Shown here: piece after piece, positions 1 to 6,645 of the stretch
Layout: every line of letters begins with the position of its first letter
Position numbering within the stretch: the first letter of the stretch is position 1
Assembly: GCA_026985975.1 (NCBI GenBank)
Contig: JALSPL010000317.1
Coordinates: forward strand, 1 to 10,672
Length of the DNA: 10,672 nucleotides
From: Anaerolineae bacterium
GTDB lineage: Bacteria > Chloroflexota > Anaerolineae > J102
Reading direction: 5' to 3'
The notes under the pieces: generated by a model
The model's input: only the letters and a program-made list of their open reading frames with translations
Database searches by the model: none
What the model was told of the DNA's origin: nothing
Program-made: the position numbers and the translations under genes

Positions 1-3000
1 CGTCCTCGTCATCCCCTGCATTGGCGCAGGTCCCCATGGTCGATGCGCCCGTGTTGCCGTCGTCGCCGTTGCCGCTGCCCGAACCGTCCGCGCCAGCATG
101 GCCCGTGGCGTCCACCTGACCATCCGCCTCTGCATCCACGCAGGAGCCCAGATACAGGTCGGCATTCAGGATGTGGCTCGGGCCAGATTGTGCGGTTGTC
201 GTGGCGAAGCTGTCGGGCAGATCGCCCCAGTCATAGAGCGTTTCCGGCTTGAAGCCAAAGTCGTAACTATGGTCAACTTCTCCACTATCGCCAGTAGTGA
301 AAGCAACGCCAGTATTGCCACTGCCATCCAAATCTTCTTGACCATCACTGTCGCGTTGATCGGCATTGGCATCGGCACCGCCATTATCTCTCACCGTAGG
401 TGCATAACTACCAGCGCCACAACTGTCTGCAATGGCCGTTTGGGTAGGATCAACTAACAATCGACAAGAAGCGTTGCGAGGGATAATGGAGATGTTGCTG
501 TTCCAAGCTGCTGTCGGCCAATTATTGGCAGCAGTAATGTTGCCAGTATTATCTCTGAAGAAATAATTGCCATTGGCGTCAGTAGTAGCTGTGGCTATCG
601 CCTCATAACCGTTGTTGACGTCCCCATCTGTGTCACATTCAAGTGTTACCATGGCGTTTGCGATGGGCGATTCTCCAGGATCCTGGATGCCATTCATGTC
701 ACCGACATCACACCATAGATGGTTGCCCACCTCCAAAGGAGCCGGGTCGCACAACAACTCGATATCGCCTACGCCATGCCCCTTGGCAAAACCGACTGCA
801 TTATAGTCACCATCTCGGAACACATGGAACCCGCGTGTCTTTGCGCCCGCATTCGCACCGGAATTATCAAACCAGGCGGGCCCGCCTGCACGGTAATAGT
901 TTTGATCATTGTCGCTGCCATTCCAGTCTACAGGATCCATGGCATTCAGCACCACCTGACCACTTCCGGCCAAAAGCGCCATAGCGCCATTAGACGTTTC
1001 GCCATGGCCATCTACGGAGCTGTTCTTATTAAAGCGGTCTCTATAATACTCGCCGCCGCCAGGTCCTGCATCGGTATAGCTGGCGCCAGCGCCGGTGACG
1101 CCGCCGCAAACGCCATTGTTTTCAAGCGTATACACACCGTCATCCCCAAGACACGCTCGCAGAATGTCTCCGCCGGCCACGACCTCCGTGTATACATCAT
1201 TTTGATTATACTTATAGTTCTTGTGCCCTGTCTGGTGTCCATAACGATCCAAAAAAGCAATGATCATGTCGCCGTCAATATCAAATTCAATGTCAGATAA
1301 AACCGGCTGTGGATGCGTATTTTCATCTACAGTGGGTAGTGTGTCGATCCACTCATTCCATTGTTGATCAACACGGCCCGTATACGCCCCTTCGGAGAAC
1401 AGCGACACCTTGTGGTAATCTAATGGAAATGAAATAACCTGCGAGAAAGAGGCGCCGTCAAAGCTGTAAACCGTTGCCGACAAATCTGACCTGGTTCCTG
1501 TACTGGCGTCGCAAACGCCGCCTACATACACTAACTTATGATAATACTTCAGACCAAATGGTCGCCATTGACCGTTGTTGCAACCCGGGTCTGGTATCTG
1601 AAACCGAGAAACATCTGTGGCGGGATCGGGCGGCGTCGAGGGATCGCCGTCGGCGTCAATGATGATTTTGTATAAGTATTTATCATTCAGATTGACTACA
1701 TAAAGCGTTCTGTCATCATCCGAGATATCCAGATCTCCCATGCCAATCTTCCCGACCTGGATATAAGCATTGTCATCATGACTGGGTGATCCGATCCCAC
1801 CGGTAATACCACGCGTGGCATTATCTCCGATGCTGCCAACCAGATGGCCCAGAGATGGCTGATCCAGATTGTAAAATTGCTGGGTGCTTCCGGAGGAGAC
1901 ATCTGTGGCCCAAATGTTGCCCAACGGATTGCCAAAACCGGAAATAAGCCCCACATGGCGTTTAAGAAAAGCTGTTGAATACAATGTGTTGGTTGATCGC
2001 GCATACGCCTGACCCCAGGTCGCACCAACTTCATTATTGGTCGCCAAGCTGGTGATACCATTTTGTGTGATACCGCTGCTACTGTATGGAAACCGAATCA
2101 GCGTCCTAACATTACTAGTGGTGTCACCATTTACATGGCGGCATGTCGCCAAATCAGGAGCGTTTTGGCAATACTCCATTGGATCACTGACGCTGAGATC
2201 GACAGAGCAGGTGGCGGCGCTGATAAACTGCACGGATGTATCCGAATCACTACCGTGTACGCCATAATCAAGATAATCTGGCAATCCGCTAAACTCTAGA
2301 CGCACAGGGACGCTGCTTCCCAATCCAGGGAAATTGTAGCTTCCGTCAGCCTGGACGAAAGCAGTGCTTATAACCGAATTACTGTCGTCATAAGCGGTTA
2401 CTATCATGCCAGCTACACCATAACCAGGCTCAGTAGGATCCTGTGCGCCATTGGCATTGAAATCTCGAAATACAACGCCGCCAATATCATCATTGCCAGT
2501 CTCACAACTGGCGGGAGGCGCCGTATAGGTGTTGGTAAATGTGCAGACAATGTCTTCGTTTTCATCAAGATCAATTGTTACCTGACGATCTGGGAGATCA
2601 ACAACAGAACCCCCGTCCGTATCGCCATCGCAGGAAATGCTGTCCAATGTCCAGTTGATCTGGGCGTCTTCGCTAATCGTGTAACTGCCCACAGGCTTTG
2701 TAATGGCGGAGCTACTTCCCGTATTGCCAACAGTCGTTATGCTAATCGCATTCAAGTCGGGGTCAGTGCTGGTAAAATTAAAGGTGCCGTCGTTATTCAC
2801 CGTATTTTTGACAATAGTGATGGAGCCTGACGCTAGCGGCTTAAAGCCGAAGTCCAATGAATGATCATTCTCACCACTATCGCCCGTGGTGAACGTCACG
2901 CCGGTATTGCCGTTGCCATCCACATCATCCTGACCATCGCTGTCTCGAAGGTCGGCGCCATCATCGCTACCGCCGTTGTCAGGCGTAGTCGGACCGTAAT

Positions 3001-5254
3001 TGCCAGCTCCGCAACTGTTGGCAATAGCCGATTGCGTGGGATCTACAAGAATACGGCAGGAAGTGTTGCGCGGAATAATATGACGATTACTATCCCAAGG
3101 AGCCACAGGGAAATTACTGAGACTGGCATCGCCATCCTTGAAAGCATAGTTGCCATTGGCGTCGGTCGTTGTCGTGGCTGCAACATCATCAGCGCCGCCG
3201 AAACCGTCACCATTCATATCGCACACCAGCGTTACGGTTGCCCCAACAACAAGTTCCTCACCAGGATCCTGGACGCCATTGCCATCTCCTACGCCACTGC
3301 CATCGCCCGTATCACACCAAAGGAGATCACCGACTTCCAGAGGCGCAGGAGGCGTTAGCAGTTCCAGATCGCCCAAACCATTGCCTTTGGCGAATGTGCC
3401 ATCTCCCGGATTTTGCCCGCCAGGCGACGTGTCATAAATGCGATAGGCTCTGTTTCGTCCTCCATTGGCGTTATCCAGCCATAGAATACCGCCATCGAAA
3501 AACTGATTTGTATCGTAAATCGTATCATAGGCGGGTTCAACGACTTCACCGCGGCCAGGAGCATTGACCAGGCCGGACATCGATGTTTCAGTATGGTAGG
3601 GATAATGCTCCTGATAATAAAACTCACCACCGCCGGGTCCCTGATTATTATTGGCGCCCCCGGTTGTATCGCCACCGCAACTGCCGTTGTTCTCCAAAAT
3701 CCAGCCGCCTGCGCCATCTGAACAAGCCTTGAGGATATCTCCGGCGCTGTCACCTGAATACAACGTATTATCAGTGTAGTCGGTGCTATAGCGTCGGAAG
3801 CCCATTTGATCGCCATATCGATCTCGAACTCCCAAAATCATATCATCATTATCGAATTCAATATCGACCAGCCACGGTTGGGGATAAGCGACCTCTCCGG
3901 AATTGTATTGTGGCGACTGAAGGTGGGTGAAAGTTGGTGACCATGGATTCCAATCAGCGTCTGAATCCGGATTGGCGTCAATGGCGTACTCGCGATTATA
4001 GGTCAGCGGCACGCTTAGCGCCAGATTAAATGTTCCCGCAGCATTCGGGTCCATCGAATAGACAAAAGCCTGGAGCTCATTCCGGTTCTGCGTACTCTCG
4101 GCTGTGCAAGTCATGCCGACATAAACCATGCCATGGTAAAAATCCAACGCGAATGGACGTAAATCATCAGTGCTGCCGCAAGCTGCTGTGAGCGGCAACG
4201 CATAGGCATTAATATCAGCAACGTCAAGGGGCAAACCACTATCTCTCACAGGAATTCGGTAGAGTTCTCGCGTAGCCAGATTGACAGTCCATAAGGTGGA
4301 AAAATCGTCAGAAATATCCAGATCGCCGAATCCAACCCGCCCTACTTGGTCCCAAGAATCGGGATCATGGTCCCAACAATCGACTTCATCATTTGACTGA
4401 GAATACCATGTGGTCCCCAACCCGCCTTCACATTGATTCGCGCCAGCATTGTACTGAACATGCGGATCTACGCCAGTTTGAGCGCTGAGATCAGCATACA
4501 CCGTGGTCGTTCCATTGTGGATGCGATAAATCAATCCGGTTTCGCCATGATTTCGAAATTTAGCGTGACGTTTCATAAACGCGGCAGCATACAGGCTGTC
4601 TGCGCTGCGATCATAGGCTAATCCCCAAGTCGTGCCAATATCGGGTTGCGTCGCTTCGATATCTGGTGTAGGGCTATCGAAACTGCCCCCGTCATCACAG
4701 TTCCCATCCAGGTTGGAATCCACACAGCCCGCATCATAAGAGAATGAAATCAAAGCGCGTTCTGTACCGCTGAGGTCTGCATGATAATAGATATTCGTGG
4801 CAAGACTGGGGGCGTCATTCACATAATCGGCAGGATAGTTGACCGCAAAGTTGACGTCGATGGCCCCATCATTGACAAAGGTCACAGTGGCATCGCCTGC
4901 CGTCCCTTCATACAGGCCATCCGGCAAACCGGTCACCTCCAGTCGCCAGGAGCCAGCGCCAGGAGCGAGGCTGTATGAGCCGTTTGCCAAGGTGGTGGTG
5001 GAAACGCCGCCGGCGCTCCCCGCTGCACTGGCGGGATATGCCGTAACCGTGACTCCCGCCACGCCCGGCTCATAAGCGTCTTGCACGCCGTTGTCATTAT
5101 AGTCGCGAAAAACAACGCCCGATATCGCCTGGGGCGATTGAGGAGCTACACTACCCATCGGCTCTGATGATTGCTGGAGGGCAAAACTTGTGCGCGCTCC
5201 CAACATAAAAACTGCAAGCGCCAGAACCACAAAAATAATAGCTATCTTTTTCAT
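1..5254 (-). CDS. Giant secreted SdrD_B-domain protein with duplicated propeller-like units (partial, runs off left edge)
   Basis: I translated this frame codon by codon: 1751 codons from ATG at 5254 to position 2 with no stop, so the 3' end is outside the window. Residues 1-25 form a signal peptide (MKK, hydrophobic core, then TSFA before LQQ), so the protein is exported. SdrD_B-like domains (beta-sandwich, often stalk-forming) start at residue 44 (GVVFRDYNDNGVQD), 638 (PLEVGDLLWCD...NGVQDPGE), 924 (GVVFRDFNANGAQD) and 1504 (PLEVGNHLWCD...NGIQDPGE). Between them, residues about 146-635 and 1030-1500 look propeller-like, with motifs such as GDLDISDD, LYRI and VYVG. Residues about 810-912 (ITIVKNTVNNDGTFNF...CTFTNTY) resemble a prealbumin-like domain. 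From about 1672 (YDWGDLPD...DAEADGQ) a GEVED-like segment begins. Asp/Asn/Gly runs (DSDGQDDVDGNGNTG) suggest Ca2+ loops. AAAGGA lies 9 nt before the ATG and supports this start. Family knowledge suggests a surface or matrix protein; ligand and anchoring are unknown. Confidence 0.9.
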   Translation of the reverse strand, partial: MKKIAIIFVVLALAVFMLGARTSFALQQSSEPMGSVAPQSPQAISGVVFRDYNDNGVQDAYEPGVAGVTVTAYPASAAGSAGGVSTTTLANGSYSLAPGAGSWRLEVTGLPDGLYEGTAGDATVTFVNDGAIDVNFAVNYPADYVNDAPSLATNIYYHADLSGTERALISFSYDAGCVDSNLDGNCDDGGSFDSPTPDIEATQPDIGTTWGLAYDRSADSLYAAAFMKRHAKFRNHGETGLIYRIHNGTTTVYADLSAQTGVDPHVQYNAGANQCEGGLGTTWYSQSNDEVDCWDHDPDSWDQVGRVGFGDLDISDDFSTLWTVNLATRELYRIPVRDSGLPLDVADINAYALPLTAACGSTDDLRPFALDFYHGMVYVGMTCTAESTQNRNELQAFVYSMDPNAAGTFNLALSVPLTYNREYAIDANPDSDADWNPWSPTFTHLQSPQYNSGEVAYPQPWLVDIEFDNDDMILGVRDRYGDQMGFRRYSTDYTDNTLYSGDSAGDILKACSDGAGGWILENNGSCGGDTTGGANNNQGPGGGEFYYQEHYPYHTETSMSGLVNAPGRGEVVEPAYDTIYDTNQFFDGGILWLDNANGGRNRAYRIYDTSPGGQNPGDGTFAKGNGLGDLELLTPPAPLEVGDLLWCDTGDGSGVGDGNGVQDPGEELVVGATVTLVCDMNGDGFGGADDVAATTTTDANGNYAFKDGDASLSNFPVAPWDSNRHIIPRNTSCRILVDPTQSAIANSCGAGNYGPTTPDNGGSDDGADLRDSDGQDDVDGNGNTGVTFTTGDSGENDHSLDFGFKPLASGSITIVKNTVNNDGTFNFTSTDPDLNAISITTVGNTGSSSAITKPVGSYTISEDAQINWTLDSISCDGDTDGGSVVDLPDRQVTIDLDENEDIVCTFTNTYTAPPASCETGNDDIGGVVFRDFNANGAQDPTEPGYGVAGMIVTAYDDSNSVISTAFVQADGSYNFPGLGSSVPVRLEFSGLPDYLDYGVHGSDSDTSVQFISAATCSVDLSVSDPMEYCQNAPDLATCRHVNGDTTSNVRTLIRFPYSSSGITQNGITSLATNNEVGATWGQAYARSTNTLYSTAFLKRHVGLISGFGNPLGNIWATDVSSGSTQQFYNLDQPSLGHLVGSIGDNATRGITGGIGSPSHDDNAYIQVGKIGMGDLDISDDDRTLYVVNLNDKYLYKIIIDADGDPSTPPDPATDVSRFQIPDPGCNNGQWRPFGLKYYHKLVYVGGVCDASTGTRSDLSATVYSFDGASFSQVISFPLDYHKVSLFSEGAYTGRVDQQWNEWIDTLPTVDENTHPQPVLSDIEFDIDGDMIIAFLDRYGHQTGHKNYKYNQNDVYTEVVAGGDILRACLGDDGVYTLENNGVCGGVTGAGASYTDAGPGGGEYYRDRFNKNSSVDGHGETSNGAMALLAGSGQVVLNAMDPVDWNGSDNDQNYYRAGGPAWFDNSGANAGAKTRGFHVFRDGDYNAVGFAKGHGVGDIELLCDPAPLEVGNHLWCDVGDMNGIQDPGESPIANAMVTLECDTDGDVNNGYEAIATATTDANGNYFFRDNTGNITAANNWPTAAWNSNISIIPRNASCRLLVDPTQTAIADSCGAGSYAPTVRDNGGADANADQRDSDGQEDLDGSGNTGVAFTTGDSGEVDHSYDFGFKPETLYDWGDLPDSFATTTAQSGPSHILNADLYLGSCVDAEADGQVDATGHAGADGSGSGNGDDGNTGASTMGTCANAGDDED
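242..2485 (-). repeat. Internal repeat unit B of the giant protein (residues 924-1671)
   Basis: This is the second copy of the SdrD_B/propeller/SdrD_B unit, ending in HSYDFGFKPE. It differs from unit A by loop insertions and deletions. The segment after GDLDISDD is longer (a Pro/Asp-rich loop around residues 1196-1215), and the NGIQDPGE domain has a shorter Asp/Gly loop. It lacks the prealbumin-like domain after it and instead passes directly to the GEVED-like segment. Confidence 0.85.
2837..5125 (-). repeat. Internal repeat unit A of the giant protein (residues 44-806)
   Basis: This stretch encodes SdrD_B, propeller-like region and second SdrD_B, ending in HSLDFGFKP. It aligns along its whole length with unit B. 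Matching pairs include GVVFRDYNDNG/GVVFRDFNANG, TTWGLAYD/ATWGQAYA, FMKRH/FLKRH, VGFGDLDISDD/IGMGDLDISDD, FYHGMVYVG/YYHKLVYVG, GPGGGEFYY/GPGGGEYYR, LEVGDLLWCD/LEVGNHLWCD and CRILVDPTQSAIANSCGAG/CRLLVDPTQTAIADSCGAG. The divergence is typical of an old duplication, not a recent one. Confidence 0.85.
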
Positions 5255-5263
5255 AATCAAACA

Positions 5264-5269
5264 TCCTTT
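5264..5269 (-). promoter_or_regulatory. Ribosome binding site of the giant gene
   Basis: On the minus strand AAAGGA lies 9 nt before the ATG at 5254. It fixes the start of the giant reading frame, and the product then begins with a canonical signal peptide. Confidence 0.6.
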
Positions 5270-5321
5270 CATGTGGAATAAAATTATTGGCCTAATTGAT
5301 TCAGGTGCGCCAATCTCATCG

Positions 5322-5355
5322 AAGGGACCATCCCTTTCCATGTCATCCTGCATGG
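5322..5355 (-). promoter_or_regulatory. Two adjacent hairpins in the leader of the giant gene
   Basis: Two perfect small stems are adjacent about 70-100 nt upstream of the giant gene's start. One is CCATG/CATGG (5338-5342 with 5351-5355). The other is AAGGGA/TCCCTT with a 3-nt loop (5322-5327 with 5331-5336). Neither is followed by a T-run, so they do not look like intrinsic terminators. The outer hairpin lies partly inside the REP-like element at 5341-5425. A role in leader folding or mRNA stability is a guess. Confidence 0.3.
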
Positions 5356-5425
5356 TTTCGGCCCCCGCTAAAGTTTCTCTTTTCCAAAATGAGACTTCTT
5401 ACGCCTACGAGGGCTCGGGATGGCA
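5341..5425. repeat. REP-like intergenic element with imperfect terminal inverted repeats
   Basis: The plus strand begins TGTCATCCTG at 5341. The right end (5414-5425), read on the minus strand, begins TGCCATCCCG, so the ends match at 8 of 10 bases in inverted orientation. The interior has a GAGACTTCTTACGCC-like stretch. The layout resembles the widespread bacterial intergenic repeats that start TGTCATYCYGAG. That family resemblance is from memory; only one copy is in this window. Confidence 0.4.
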
Positions 5426-5486
5426 TTTCTCGTTGTTGGCGACAATAGCCCCTTTCCCCCGCCCGAAAGGCGTCTTTTTCATTCAT
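5343..5486 (-). CDS. Doubtful small ORF (47 codons) with a strong Shine-Dalgarno
   Basis: AGGAGG (5493-5498) is spaced 6 nt before an ATG at 5486 that opens 47 codons (begins MNEKDAFRAGERG, ends GGRNHAG). The same Shine-Dalgarno is 10 nt before an overlapping ATG at 5482 that gives a 25-codon ORF (begins MKKTPFGRGKG, ends CHPEPS). Only one can be read at a time. The distal half of the longer ORF lies inside the REP-like element, which argues against a conserved protein. It may be a leader peptide, a gene remnant, or chance. No family is recognised. Confidence 0.18.
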   Translation of the reverse strand: MNEKDAFRAGERGYCRQQREMPSRALVGVRSLILEKRNFSGGRNHAG

Positions 5487-5523
5487 TTGATTCCTCCTTC
5501 CTTGTGTGAATGGGACGAAAATA

Positions 5524-5589
5524 GACTGCCACTGCACTGCGGGCCTCTCGCCCGCATCCGACACGCACCCTGTCGACAACGTGGCAGAC
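5524..5589 (-). ncRNA. Possible folded leader element (three-stem junction)
   Basis: Three nested stems can be drawn by eye. The outer stem pairs 5524-5532 with 5581-5589 (8 of 9 pairs). One inner hairpin is GCGGGC/GCCCGC with a 5-nt loop (5539-5544 with 5550-5555). The other is CGACA/TGTCG with a 7-nt loop (5559-5563 with 5571-5575). The element lies between a predicted leftward promoter and a strong Shine-Dalgarno, so on the minus strand it would be in a leader RNA. It does not match the c-di-GMP, cobalamin, TPP, SAM or glycine riboswitch consensus as I know them. It is equally possible on the plus strand, and chance folding is not excluded. Confidence 0.25.
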
Positions 5590-5785
5590 CCGACTCAATG
5601 CTCATTTTAGGTGTGTTTTATGCGAGTAAATTTGCAAAACAAACGCGTCAAACAGACGCCCATTGAAACCAATTGGCAAAGTTGGCATATTATATTGCCA
5701 AAAACGGAAAAACCCTTTGCTATTATTGGAAATCCTGATTGCCTAATTAAGTATATTCACGATATTGATCAAAATATCTTATTTT
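5590..5785. other. AT-rich spacer island without a convincing gene
   Basis: This stretch is visibly richer in A/T than the flanking genes. It contains short palindromes: CCAATTGG (5669-5676) and TGGCA/TGCCA around an AT core (5683-5700). A plus-strand reading frame opens at ATG 5620 (63 codons to a stop near 5811; GTG at 5611 is also possible). A weak AGG lies about 9 nt ahead of that ATG. I recognise no family, and nothing downstream would form an operon with it, so I treat it as probably non-coding. Confidence 0.4.
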
Positions 5786-5814
5786 ATTATACAACAATAC
5801 CCCGGAAATGACAA
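5786..5814 (-). promoter_or_regulatory. Sigma-70-type promoter pointing toward the giant gene
   Basis: On the minus strand TTGTCA (5814-5809) is separated by 17 nt from TATAAT (5791-5786). That is 5 of 6 and 6 of 6 matches to the -35 and -10 consensus with ideal spacing. Transcription would start near 5779, giving a leader of about 525 nt before the ATG at 5254. An imperfect inverted repeat GATATT...AATATC (5761-5778) lies at the presumed start and could be an operator. The surroundings are AT-rich, which raises the rate of chance matches. Confidence 0.5.
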
Positions 5815-5917
5815 CCATTTTGAGCGATGAAATGCTTTTTCAGAGCAGGTAGCATGAGCGTTTGCACGCCAATAAGGATGAAAATGAGCAAGCCAATCTG
5901 GCGAGGACAGCCAAGCC

Positions 5918-5960
5918 CGTAAAACGTGATGCGTAATGCGTAAGGACTTCACGTTTTACG
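5918..5960. repeat. Perfect 12-bp inverted repeat with short tandem repeats
   Basis: CGTAAAACGTGA (5918-5929) and TCACGTTTTACG (5949-5960) are exact reverse complements around a 19-nt loop. The loop holds two tandem ATGCGTA copies (5929-5942, the first base shared with the stem), and the right arm continues into further TTTACG repeats up to about 5974. It looks like a repetitive intergenic element. There is no T-run after the stem in either direction, so it is not a standard terminator. Confidence 0.6.
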
Positions 5961-5989
5961 TTTTACGCTTTACGTTCCTCGTTAACTCG

Positions 5990-6001
5990 GCCAACGTTGG
6001 C
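5990..6001. promoter_or_regulatory. 12-bp perfect palindrome GCCAACGTTGGC
   Basis: A perfect palindrome lies in the spacer just beyond the TTTACG repeats. It has the size of a dimeric regulator's operator, but no promoter is visible next to it, so its role is open. Confidence 0.25.
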
Positions 6002-6277
6002 TTCGAGAGCGCCCCTGCAAACGATGCTAACGTCTATTTACGAAGCAGCGCCTGAAGAGACGAGTTCACGCCACAAATGAACCTCCAGCCCCAGGCGATG
6101 GCCACGCCCCTCATAGTCTGCCATCGTCGGTTCATCAACGCAAGTGACCCTCTAAAAATAACTTCCCGTTTTCATCAACTTTTGACGATTACCGCCGCAG
6201 GCCCCCACCCGGCCGCCCGCGAGCGGGGGAGGAGGTAATCGGACAACAAAAACTTTCCGTTGCCTTTCCCTCCGGGT
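6002..6277. other. Spacer with GC-rich hairpin sequence, no gene seen
   Basis: No reading frame here looks like a protein on either strand. Around 6195-6235 a GC-rich stretch (CCCGC, GAG, CGGG core, then a G-rich arm) forms a short imperfect hairpin. It resembles the CCCTCCCCCGC-type intergenic repeats found in many bacteria. The rest shows nothing I can assign. Confidence 0.4.
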
Positions 6278-6357
6278 TTTCTGACAATCTTCCTCCCGTT
6301 TGCGGGGGGATTGAGGGGGGCCGTCCCGCTGCAAGAAAGGGAAGTAATTGATAGACG
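6278..6357. repeat. Intergenic GC-hairpin repeat, copy 1
   Basis: This is an 80-nt element that recurs at 8285-8365. The shared core runs from TTTCTGRCAATCTTCC through GCGGGGGGATTGAGGGGGG to GCAAGAAAGGGAAGTAAT and ATAGACG. The centre folds as CCTCCCG-TTTG-CGGGGGG with one G-T pair. It lies in the spacer downstream of the cytochrome gene. Confidence 0.8.
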
Positions 6358-6396
6358 CTCACCAAGTTTTGCACACCCAGAGCAGGCTTCATCAGA

Positions 6397-6483
6397 AGCT
6401 TCATAGAGGATTTTTTGCGGTTTCTCTGTGTAACCTCTATGAAACGCTGTGTTCCGCTTTGGTTCTGGCCCCGGCCCGGTTAG
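6397..6483. repeat. CTCTGTG-type intergenic repeat, copy 1
   Basis: This copy is homologous to 6552-6645. It starts AGCTTCATAGAGG and ends with the long shared block GAAACGCTGTGTTCCGC, TTTGGTTCTGGCC and GGTTAG. Its stem TTCATAGAGG/CCTCTATGAA (6400-6409 with 6434-6443) is perfect over 10 bp with a 24-nt loop. Confidence 0.8.
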
Positions 6484-6508
6484 CATCTTGACAGTGAAAT
6501 TCTTGTAC

Positions 6509-6620
6509 GCGGAACAAAAAGTTACACAGAGAGCCACAGAGGAAAATCAAGAGCTTCACAGAGATTTTTAGAGATTTCTCTGTGGTTCTCTGACAACCTC
6601 TGTGAAACGCTGTGTTCCGC
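6509..6620. repeat. Long imperfect inverted repeat just after the cytochrome gene
   Basis: The outer arms GCGGAACA (6509-6516) and TGTTCCGC (6613-6620) are exact complements. The inner arms 6527-6541 and 6578-6592 (CAGAGAGCCACAGAG against CTCTGTGGTTCTCTG) pair at 14 of 15 positions. Read leftward, it begins about 20 nt after the cytochrome stop. The inner stem is followed by five Ts within a few bases, so it could end or protect that transcript. It overlaps copy 2 of the CTCTGTG repeat, so alternative foldings compete. Confidence 0.5.
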
Positions 6621-6645
6621 TTTGGTTCTGGCCCGACCGGGTTAG
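6552..6645. repeat. CTCTGTG-type intergenic repeat, copy 2
   Basis: This is the second copy of the element at 6397-6483, with about 7 extra nt in the loop. Its stem TTCACAGAG/CTCTGTGAA (6555-6563 with 6598-6606) keeps the pairing of copy 1 although one base pair has changed on both sides. The right end runs through the stop codon (6642-6644) of the cytochrome gene, so the repeat directly abuts the coding region. Confidence 0.8.

Noticed and set aside
98..4978. Many short plus- and minus-strand ORFs within the left 5 kb
   Set aside because: They lie in other frames of the single 1751-codon open frame, which has a signal peptide and clear domain homology throughout.
5341..5600. Known metabolite riboswitch upstream of the giant gene
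   Set aside because: Compared from memory with c-di-GMP, cobalamin, TPP, SAM, glycine, FMN and fluoride consensus cores; none of their signature sequences is present.
5765..5793. Plus-strand promoter-like TTGATC-17-TATACA overlapping the leftward promoter
   Set aside because: Weaker match than the leftward one, AT-rich context, and no gene downstream on the plus strand.
5620..5811. Plus-strand ORF of 63 codons in the AT-rich spacer
   Set aside because: Weak ribosome site, no recognisable family, isolated among minus-strand genes and AT-rich sequence where short ORFs and promoters arise easily. Kept only as a remark in the spacer entry.
6175..6537. Minus-strand ORF of 120 codons in the repeat cluster
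   Set aside because: It consists almost wholly of repeat elements and inverted repeats, with no protein-like features.
6397..6645. CRISPR array
   Set aside because: Only two copies of a long element about 155 nt apart, with differing lengths and an inverted piece between them; no regular repeat-spacer pattern.
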